Assembly: GCF_008642375.1 (NCBI RefSeq)
Contig: NZ_CP029194.1
Location: forward strand, 1,240,001-1,304,000
Direction: 5' to 3'
DNA length: 64,000 bases
Source: Streptomyces venezuelae
GTDB lineage: Bacteria; Actinomycetota; Actinomycetes; Streptomycetales; Streptomycetaceae
Below the pieces are notes generated by a model. It was not told the origin of the DNA, did not search any database, and saw only the letters and a list, made by a program, of their open reading frames with translations. Position 1 is the first letter of the stretch, and each line of letters opens with the position of its first letter. Positions 33,381 through 41,400 of the stretch are shown here, piece by piece. The translations under genes were made by a program, and so were the position numbers.

Positions 33381-36300
33381 GTGACGACAGCACCGCAGCG
33401 CCCCCTGCGCCCCGCCGGCGTGGGGGGACCACCGGCACCCGTGGGCCGCGAGGAACTCCTCGCCCGGCTGGAACGCGTCCTGCATACACGGGGCCGCGCC
33501 CTGCTCACCGGACCCGCCGGCGTCGGCAAGACCGAGCTCGCGCTCGCCGAGGCCGCCCGCGCGGAGGCGCGCGGCGAGACCGTCCTGTGGCTCGCGACCC
33601 TGCCGTCCGACCGCGAGATACCCGGTGCAGCGGCCGCCGCGCTCGTCGCCTCCGTGGCGGCGACGGTGAACTGGCCGGGCCTCGGCTCTCCCGTACCCGA
33701 GCCGTCCGATCCGTCCGACCGCCCCGACCGGTCCGACTGGCCCGATCAGTTCGATACGTCGGATCCTTCGGCACCCGCCGGACGGTTCTCGCCCGGCGTG
33801 CTCGCCTCCGGCGTCTTCGACGAACTGCCCGGACCCCAGCGCACCGCCGTCGCCATGCTCTGCCGCGAGGCGCCGATCGACGCGGGCGGCTGGGACCCGA
33901 TCGCCCTGCGCCTCGGCATCGCCCGGATCCTGCGCGCCCTCGCCTGCCGCGGGCCCGTCCTGCTCGTCGTCGACGGCGTGCAGTACATCGACGCGGACAG
34001 CGCCGACCTGCTGCGCTTCGCGCTCCATCTGGCCCCGCCCGCGCTGCGGGTGGTCGCCGTCGAGACGCCCGAGCCGTACGGCGGGGACCACGAGCCGTAC
34101 GGCGAGAGCCATCGGGCGGCCTTCCGCCCCGAGGACCCGCACGCCACGCACCTCTGGGTGCCCTCGGAGGCGGACGTCCTGCTCGTCCCCCCGCTGCACG
34201 CCGACGAGATCGCCGAACTCCTCATCCACCACCGCCTGCCCTCCCGGATGGCCGGCCGCATCCACCGCGCCAGCGGCGGCAATCCGCGGCTCGCGCTCGC
34301 CGTGGGCCGCTCCCTCGCCGACGCCCGTACCCCGGTCCACCACGCGGAGGCGCTCACCCTGTCCGGGCGCGCCCGCGACCTGGCCCGTCAGCTCCTGGGC
34401 GCCGCGCCCCTCCCCGTACGCGAGACGCTGCTGCTCGCGGCGCTGGCGCTGCGCCCCTCGGCGACCCTCGTGCGCCGGGCCGGCCGGCCGACCGCCGAGG
34501 CGGACCTGACGGCCGCGGAGCGGGCCGGTCTGGTGTCGCTCGCCGAGGACGGCTCGGTGACGTTCACCGCCGGGCTGCTGCCCTCGACCCTGGTGCACGA
34601 CGCCTGCTGGGCGGAGCGGAGCGCCGGGCACGCGGCTCTCGCCGAGGTCGTCGACGACCCGGTGGAGGCCGTACGCCACCGGGCCCTCGCGACCGACAGC
34701 CCCGACGAGGACCTCGCCGCCGAGGTCGCCGCCGCCGCCGATCTGGCCCGGGGGCGCGGGAACAGCGCGCTCGCCGCCGAACTGGCCCTGCTCGCCGCCG
34801 AGTCGACGCCGGGCCGGCACGGCACGCGGCGGATCGCCCGGCTCGTCGACGCCGCCGAGGAGGCCGCCCGCGCGGCGCGCGCCGACCTCGCGATGCGGGC
34901 CGCCACCGACCTCCTCGCCCGGGACGCGGCACCGGCCGACCGGGTGAGGGCACGGCTCGCCGTCCTCGACACGGCGGGCCAGGGGCTGACCGGGCTCGAC
35001 GAGATGTACGTGCACGCCATGGAGGACTCCGAGGGGGACACCGCGCTGCGGGCCGCCGTACAGCTCCGGCTCGCCGTCAAGTACGTGCTCGCGGACGGCG
35101 ATCCGGAGCGCTCACGGACGGCCGCCGCCGAATCGGCCGCGCTGGCCGCCTCGATGGGCGATCCGCGCACGGCCGCGCAGGCGCTGACCGTGCAGGCGCG
35201 GATGGAGCGGGCGCTCGGCTCACCGGACACCGATGCCGTACTCGCCCAGGCCCGGGCGCTGGAGTTGGCCGAGCGGCCGCTCGGCATCCGCAACGCCGCA
35301 CAGATCCTGACGATCCGCCACGCCCTCTTCGACGGCCGGCTGACGGACGCCCGTGACGAGCTGAACGCCCTCCTCCCGCTGGTGCAGCGGCGCGGCACGG
35401 TGGAGGACGCCATCGAGCTCCTCAGCACCCTCGCCGAGATCGAGTCCCGGCTCGGCCCGTGCGCGGCGGCCCTGGCGCACGCCGGGCAGTCGCTCGCCCT
35501 CACCCTGGAGGCGGGGCTCTCCCCCGGTCCCGCCTGGTACGCGCTGGCGCTCGCGGAGACCGCGGGCGGCAGCTTCGCGCGGGCGGCGAGCTATGCCCGC
35601 CGCAGCGTGCAGGCCTCGGAGGAGGAGGGCGACCGGGTCTTCCTCTCCCGCAGCCGGTACGCGCTCGGCCGGGTCCAGCTCGTCAACGGGGACGTGGCCG
35701 CCGCCCTGGAGACCCTCCGACGCGTCCAGGCCGACGAGCGCGCCCAGTCGACCGTCGACCCGTCGATGCTGCGCTGGCACGAGGAGCTGGCCGAGGCCCT
35801 GCTCGCCACCGACGCCGTCGACGAGGCCCTCGCGGTCCTCGCCGAGGTGCGCCCGGTGGCGGAGCGGCTCGGGCGCGACACCGTCCTCCTGGGCTGCGAC
35901 CGGGTGCACGCCCTCTGCCTCGCGGCGGAGGGGCGTACGGACGCGGCGGCCGAGCTGCTCACCGGGACGGCCGAGCGCTTCGGCCGCGCCGGGCTTCCGC
36001 TGGAACGCGGCCGGGCGCTGATCGCGCTGGCCCGGGTGGAGCGCCGCAGACGGCGCAGGTCGGCGGCGCAGAGCGCCCTGCACGAGGCCGCCTCGGTGTT
36101 CGAGCGGGCGGGAGCGGCGCCGTGGCTGGCCCTGGCGGGCGAGACCCCGGCGGGCGCGGCGGGCGAGAGTCCCGGCGGCGGCTCGGGCGGCGAGGAGACG
36201 CTGCCCGCGCTCTCCACGCTCACGGAGGCCGAGCTCCGGCTCGCCCGGCTGGTGGGCCAGGGGGCCAGCAACCAGGAGGCGGCGGCGAAGCTGTACCTGA

Positions 36301-36392
36301 GCGTGAAGACGGTGGAGGCACGGCTGACCCGGATCTACCAGAAGCTCGACGTGCGCTCGCGCGCCCAGCTGGCGACGGCGCTCAGACCGTGA
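33381..36392 (+). CDS. LAL-type LuxR family transcriptional regulator
   Basis: A 1003-residue LAL regulator. The N-terminal ATPase has Walker A TGPAGVGKTELA (about residue 40) and Walker B VLLVVDGVQYID (about 195). A long helical TPR-like region follows, and the C-terminus carries a LuxR helix-turn-helix (LTEAELRLARLVGQGASNQE then AAAKLYLSVKTVEARL). An Asp/Pro/Ser-rich insertion sits near residue 115. The GTG at 33381 has GGAGG eight bases upstream, and conserved sequence begins soon after; the frame is open further upstream but without support. Such regulators respond to unknown signals through their ATPase. Its end overlaps the convergent caspase gene by 11 bases; whether it controls the adjacent peptidase block is not shown. 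Confidence 0.92.
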   Translation: MTTAPQRPLRPAGVGGPPAPVGREELLARLERVLHTRGRALLTGPAGVGKTELALAEAARAEARGETVLWLATLPSDREIPGAAAAALVASVAATVNWPGLGSPVPEPSDPSDRPDRSDWPDQFDTSDPSAPAGRFSPGVLASGVFDELPGPQRTAVAMLCREAPIDAGGWDPIALRLGIARILRALACRGPVLLVVDGVQYIDADSADLLRFALHLAPPALRVVAVETPEPYGGDHEPYGESHRAAFRPEDPHATHLWVPSEADVLLVPPLHADEIAELLIHHRLPSRMAGRIHRASGGNPRLALAVGRSLADARTPVHHAEALTLSGRARDLARQLLGAAPLPVRETLLLAALALRPSATLVRRAGRPTAEADLTAAERAGLVSLAEDGSVTFTAGLLPSTLVHDACWAERSAGHAALAEVVDDPVEAVRHRALATDSPDEDLAAEVAAAADLARGRGNSALAAELALLAAESTPGRHGTRRIARLVDAAEEAARAARADLAMRAATDLLARDAAPADRVRARLAVLDTAGQGLTGLDEMYVHAMEDSEGDTALRAAVQLRLAVKYVLADGDPERSRTAAAESAALAASMGDPRTAAQALTVQARMERALGSPDTDAVLAQARALELAERPLGIRNAAQILTIRHALFDGRLTDARDELNALLPLVQRRGTVEDAIELLSTLAEIESRLGPCAAALAHAGQSLALTLEAGLSPGPAWYALALAETAGGSFARAASYARRSVQASEEEGDRVFLSRSRYALGRVQLVNGDVAAALETLRRVQADERAQSTVDPSMLRWHEELAEALLATDAVDEALAVLAEVRPVAERLGRDTVLLGCDRVHALCLAAEGRTDAAAELLTGTAERFGRAGLPLERGRALIALARVERRRRRRSAAQSALHEAASVFERAGAAPWLALAGETPAGAAGESPGGGSGGEETLPALSTLTEAELRLARLVGQGASNQEAAAKLYLSVKTVEARLTRIYQKLDVRSRAQLATALRP

Positions 36393-37188
36393 ACGGCCGC
36401 TGATTGACGAAGTCCGGGCCCGGCGAGCCGGTCAGATGGAGGTTCGGACTCTGGGTCGGGGGCAGTCTGCGCTGGATCGCCCGGTGGAACTCCCGGTAGC
36501 CGCCCTGGAAGGCGCCCCCGTCCCACACCTCCAGCAGGGCCGCGGTGAAGGCTCCGTTGACGTCGCCGTCGGAGGCGGTCTGGTTGTCCTGGCAGGCCCC
36601 GACGAGCAGGGCGTCCGGCTCGGCCCCGTTCTCGGGGGCGTCCTCGGCGAGCGAGCGCCGCAGCTCGTCCAGGAAGTCCCGGTCTCGGTCGTACAGCTGT
36701 CGCTGCTGCGGTTCGGGCAGGTAGCGGCCCCGGTCGCCGTCCGCGCCGCCGGGGACCTCGATGCTGCTGCCGCTGTGGCAGCAGTCGAAGAGCGCGACGA
36801 TCCGTACGTCGTCGGCGAAGGCGCGGAAGGCCCGCTGCACCTCGTCATCGAGGAACTGGCGGTCGTAGAGGACCAGGGTCTCGTCGAGGGCGTCCGGCTC
36901 GTCGTCCGTACCGGACTCGTCGGGCACCTGCCCGCCGTGGCCCGAATAGGTGAAGAGCAGGATGTCGCCGGGGCCGAGCCGGGAGGCGGCCTCGCCGAGG
37001 ACCGAGGTGACGTTGGCGACGGTGCCGTCCGGGGTGAGGAGGACGGTGGTCTCGAATCCGGCGGTGCGGGCGATCCGCGCCATGTCGTGGGCGTCGTTCT
37101 CGCAGGCGACCAGGGTGCCCGCCCAGCCCTCGTAGCGGGCGGGGTCGACCTCGTTGAGTCCTACGTGCAGGGAGAGTCCGGTGGCCAT
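36382..37188 (-). CDS. Stand-alone caspase-like peptidase (C14/metacaspase type)
   Basis: A 268-residue caspase-fold cysteine peptidase. It begins GLSLHVGLNEVDPARY, the first strand of the fold, and has the catalytic His84 in TYSGHGG and Cys137 in LFDCCHSGSS, with an acidic loop DESGTDDEPDALDETLV between them as in metacaspases. No transmembrane segment or other domain is present. The ATG has AGGAGG six bases upstream. Its promoter region is shared with the divergent nuclease gene and contains a 30-base direct repeat. Related bacterial caspases act as proteolytic effectors in programmed cell death or phage defence, usually activated by a partner; here the STAND-peptidase proteins just beyond the nuclease are candidates. 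Confidence 0.92.
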   Translation of the reverse strand: MATGLSLHVGLNEVDPARYEGWAGTLVACENDAHDMARIARTAGFETTVLLTPDGTVANVTSVLGEAASRLGPGDILLFTYSGHGGQVPDESGTDDEPDALDETLVLYDRQFLDDEVQRAFRAFADDVRIVALFDCCHSGSSIEVPGGADGDRGRYLPEPQQRQLYDRDRDFLDELRRSLAEDAPENGAEPDALLVGACQDNQTASDGDVNGAFTAALLEVWDGGAFQGGYREFHRAIQRRLPPTQSPNLHLTGSPGPDFVNQRPFTV

Positions 37189-37223
37189 GGGGTGCCTCCT
37201 GGTGCGGAGGGAGGGATGGATGG

Positions 37224-37286
37224 GGATCGAACGGGAGGGGGTCGGACAGGAGAGGATCGAACGGGAGGGGCCGGCACGGGAGAGGA
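37224..37286. repeat. Two 30-bp direct repeats between caspase and nuclease genes
   Basis: ggatcgaacgggagggg recurs at 37224 and 37254 with a less conserved second half, giving two adjacent 30-base units and the start of a third. They fall in the 196-base gap between divergent start codons, 36-98 bases before the caspase ATG. Confidence 0.8.
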
Positions 37287-37384
37287 TGCCGGTGCGGCTG
37301 CCGGGGGCGGCTGCCGAGGCGGCTGATCGAGTGGCCTGCGGTCCGGCGCCGAGCGCGACACGCTCCACGCGGTACTTACATCGT

Positions 37385-38299
37385 ATGAACCCTTCCGATC
37401 CCCCGCCCTCCGCCGCAGGCACTCCGGGAGCCGGCGCGTCCTCCTCCGGCGGTCCTCGCAGCGGCGCGCTCGCCGGCCGCGCCGGCTACGACGAGACCTT
37501 CCTCGGCCCCGCCGTACCGCTCCCGCTCCCGGTGAGGGACACGATCGCGACGGTGATCCTGCCGTACACGCACTTCACGGTCGTCTTCCGGCCCGACCGG
37601 CGGCTCGCCGCCTCGACCGCGGTCTGCATCGAGGGACGGGAGCTCCAGGAGGACGTACCCCGGGACGACGTCTGGGAGTTCGATCCCCGGCTGCCCGAGG
37701 AGCAGCAGGCCGGCGACGCGGTCTACCGGAACAACAGTCTCGACCGCGGCCATCTGGTCCGCCGCCTCGACCCGGTCTGGGGGCCGTCGGCCGTGGCGGC
37801 ACAGGCCAATACCGACACCTTCCACTTCACCAACGCCGCCCCGCAGGCGGACGTCTTCAACCAGGGCAAGCAGCTCTGGCAGGGCCTGGAGAACTACCTT
37901 CTCGACCACGCCGCCGAATTCGACCGGAAGCTGACGGTCCTCACGGGCCCGGTCCTCCAGGACTCCGACCCGCCCTACCGGGGGATCCAGGTGCCGATGC
38001 GCTTCTGGAAGGTGGCGGCGTTCATGCAGGACGGGGCGCTCGCCGCCGCCGCGTACGTCCTCGACCAGAGCCCCGACCTGAGCCGGGACGCCGAGCGGGC
38101 GCTCGCGGGGGCGCAGGCCGGCGCGCCGCCGCCGCTGGGTCCCTTCCGTACGTACCAGGTCCCGGTCTCCGACGTCGCGGAGATCACCGAGCTGGAGTTC
38201 GGGCCGCTGCCGGACGTGGACGTCCTGCCGCCGGCGCGGGGGCCCGAGGACCGCTGGCGGCGCCTGGAGTCGTACGGGGACATCGTGCTGCACGCCTGA
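37385..38299 (+). CDS. DNA/RNA non-specific endonuclease (NUC1/EndoG type)
   Basis: A 304-residue nuclease of the beta-beta-alpha-metal family. The catalytic motif DRGH is at residues 120-123 (NNSLDRGHLVRR), followed by the metal-binding Asn region (FHFTNAAPQADVFNQG) and LTVLTGPVLQDSDP. The family cuts single- and double-stranded DNA and RNA without sequence preference; mitochondrial EndoG does this in cell death. There is no signal peptide, so it would act inside the cell unless restrained. No Shine-Dalgarno sequence precedes the ATG; a TACTTA box ends about 7 bases upstream, so the message may be leaderless. It diverges from the caspase gene and precedes the STAND-trypsin gene, whose partner or effector it may be. 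Confidence 0.9.
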   Translation: MNPSDPPPSAAGTPGAGASSSGGPRSGALAGRAGYDETFLGPAVPLPLPVRDTIATVILPYTHFTVVFRPDRRLAASTAVCIEGRELQEDVPRDDVWEFDPRLPEEQQAGDAVYRNNSLDRGHLVRRLDPVWGPSAVAAQANTDTFHFTNAAPQADVFNQGKQLWQGLENYLLDHAAEFDRKLTVLTGPVLQDSDPPYRGIQVPMRFWKVAAFMQDGALAAAAYVLDQSPDLSRDAERALAGAQAGAPPPLGPFRTYQVPVSDVAEITELEFGPLPDVDVLPPARGPEDRWRRLESYGDIVLHA

Positions 38300-38407
38300 T
38301 CAGCGGGGGTGCGGCGGCTGATCGCCAGGGGAGCTTCGGCTGATCGGCGTGGGTGCTTCCGCTGATCGGCGGGGAGTGCTTCGGCTGGTCGGCGGGGTGC
38401 CTCGGCG
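38296..38407. repeat. Five tandem copies of a 22-23 bp unit
   Basis: Units beginning ctgatcggcggggag repeat at 38296, 38318, 38340, 38362 and 38385. The first copy contains the TGA stop codon of the nuclease gene, and the array fills most of the gap before the STAND-trypsin gene. Copies differ by a few bases and there are no unique spacers, so this is not a CRISPR array. Confidence 0.85.
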
Positions 38408-38485
38408 CAGCCGACCAGCGATTGCGACCGCTACCGCCCGGTGAAACGATGAGAAGGACCAGCCAGTTCGCCGGACAGGTGCGGT

Positions 38486-41400
38486 ATGCCGCTCACCGAG
38501 ACGGAGTGGGGGCTCGTCGCCAGTTGGGTACGGGCCCATCTCCTGGACACACCCGAGCCGCGGGAGAGTCTGCTGCGCGCGGGGCTGCCCGCCGACTTCG
38601 TCCAGGACCTGCCGCTCACCCCGGACCCCGACCGCAACGCGCTGCTCGTGGTCGGGTCGGCCCGCCGGGACATCGCCCATCAGCGCCGCCTGCTCGCGGT
38701 CCTCTCCGGGCTCGACGCGCTGGCCGCGATCGACCATCCGCACGCCTTCGAGCAGGGCGCGGAGGCGCGGAACCTCCTCACCCGGCTCCGGGAGGACGAG
38801 CGTCTCGACCGCTCCCCGCGGGACCCGTTCGACAGCATGCTCCTGAAGCACGGCACCGAGGCGTTCCTCGGCCGCACGGAGCTGCGCGAGAAGCTCCGGG
38901 GCTTCCTGGCCGACCCGGAGCAGACGGTCATGGTCGTCGACGGCCCCCCGGACAGCGGCCGGTCCTACACGTACGAGTTCATCCGGCATCTCGGCCAGCA
39001 CTACGGCTTCCGGCCGGTACGGGTCACGCTGTCCCGTACGTCGACGGCGGCGCGGCTGATGGAGCGCCTCTCCGCCTTCGTCGCGGGCCACGGGGCGGAC
39101 GAAGTGTCGTTGAACCCGACACGGTTGAACGATCCACTGCCGTCCTTCGAGGACGCCGCGCACCGGATCGTCAGCCGGGCGACCGCCGCCGAGGAGAGCT
39201 TCTGGATCGTCCTCGACGACTGCGACCGGCTCGACCCCAACTCGGACGTGTGGGACTGCGTCGGCGTCCTCGCCCGCGCGGTCTACGAGCACACCCCGGT
39301 ACGGAAGGAGACCGTGCCCCGCCTCGTCCTCCTCGGCTACTCCACCACGATGCGTCAACTCCCGTACGAGGTGCGCAAGAACGAGTGCCGTGACACCACG
39401 CGCCTGCTGGACGAGGACGATCTCCGGGCGTTCTTCCGGGAGTTCTTCGGCGAGTTCACCGCCGTGCACCGGGAGGCCGAGGACGACGAGGTGGTCCACG
39501 ACCTCACGGAGACTGCCGTCTCCGAGGTCCTGCGCGCCGTCGACCGCCCCGACGCGGAGGACAGTTACATGCGCCGGCTGTGCACGGCCGTGGAGGACGT
39601 CGTACGGCTCCACCGGGCGTTCGCCCCGCTGCCTCCCTCGCCCGGTGACGCCGGACATCAGCTGCGCGACGCCCTGCGCACGAGCCTCTCGGCGCCCGCC
39701 CCCGCCCTGCCCGACCTGCGCAGGTCCTACCGTGAAGCGGCCTGCCTCCTCCAGGAGTTCGACCCCGCGCTGCTGCGGCTGCCCGACGAGGAGCGGTCCA
39801 CCGGCCGGGCGGTCCTGGAGCTCGTCGACGACTGCACGGCGCTGCCCTCCCCCGAGGCCACGCTCTGGACGCTGCAGCCCGAAATCCGCGAGACGGCCCT
39901 CGCGGGCCTCGCGGGTCCCGGCGCCGCACTGCGCGCCCTGCGGACCAACATCGGCCTGCGCCCGGAGGGCGCCGGCCCCGAACGCACGGCCCTCGCCCTC
40001 CTCACGGGCACCGGCCTCGACACCCTCACCGGCCGGCCGGACGTCGACGAGCTCTGCGACACCCTCCAGGCCGTCCTCTGGCTCGGCCGGGTCCCCGGCG
40101 TCACGGGGCTCCCGCGGGTCGAGGACGTCCAGCACCGCCTGGAGGAGGCCCGGCTGCTGCAGCCGATGCACCGCCTCCTGCAGGGGACCTTCCACGGCCG
40201 CGCCGCCGAACTCGACTCCCTGCACGCCTATCTCGCGCTTCCCGAGGAGCCGGCGGAGCCCCCCGTCCTCATCCACGGCGTGGGAGGCATCGGCAAGAGC
40301 ATGCTGCTCGCCAGATTCCTCGTCGACGCGCTGGCCGACGCCCCCACCCGGTTCCCCTTCGCCTACCTCGACTTCGAGCGGCCGACGCTCTCCATCCACG
40401 AACCCGCCACCGTGATCGCGGAGACGGCGCGCCAGCTCGGCATCCAGCACCCCGGGCACCGCGCCGCCTTCGACGCCCTCGCGGACGAGTGCGAGCGGAC
40501 GGCGGCGGTGCAGCGGGGCGAGCGCAACGAACTGGACGATCTCTACAAGCTCTCCACCACGCGGGCGACGATCGGCCGCGACTACTCGGCGGACTTCCAC
40601 GCCCGGGCCAGCGCCCGGGAGCAGGAGCTCGCCCGCCGGATCGCGGCTCTCGTCGCCGATGCCGTCCGGCCCCCGGACGGCGGGGCGGCCCAGGCCCCGC
40701 CCTTCCTGATCGTCATGGACTCCTTCGAGGAGGCCCAGTACCGGGGTTCGCCGGTGATGGGCCGCATGTGGGCGATCTGGACGGCGCTGCGCGCCGCGTA
40801 CTCGCGCCTGCGCTTCGTCGTCGCCGGACGCGCGCCCGTCGACCACCCGGCCCGCGTCCTCACCCCCCGGACGATGGAGCTCACCGAGCTGGACCCACAG
40901 GCCTCCGTCGAGCTGCTGATGTCCTCCGGGGTGCAGGACGAGGCGGTCGCCGAGAGCCTCGTGGACCGGATCGGCGGCCATCCGCTGAGCCTGAAGCTGG
41001 CGGCGCGCACCGCGGTCGCCCTGGGCGGCGACTCCGCCTCACTCGGCGAGCTGCTGCGCGGACTGCCGTACCGGCGCCGCTACTTCGACCGCCAGGTCGA
41101 CCAGATGCTCATCCAGGGCACGCTGTACGACCGCATCCTCAAGCACATCGTGGAGGACGACGTCCGGGCCCTGGTGCAGGCGGGGCTCGCGCTCCGCTTC
41201 ATCACCCCGGACCTGGTCCGGCACGTCCTCGCAGGGCCGGCCGGGCTCCGGGTCGACACACCGGCGGAGGCCCGCCGTCTCTACGGGCTGCTCACCTCCC
41301 GGGTCGACCTGATGGAGTCGGCAGGTCCCGAGGCCATCCGGCACCGGACCGACCTGCGGGCCATCATGCTGCGCCTGTCGGACCGTGCGCGCACCGATCT

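Noticed and set aside
38296..38407. Possible CRISPR array
   Set aside because: Units follow one another directly with no unique spacers and no cas genes are present.
38300..40981. 893-codon minus-strand frame opposite the STAND-trypsin gene
   Set aside because: Shadow of the plus-strand coding sequence; no motifs.
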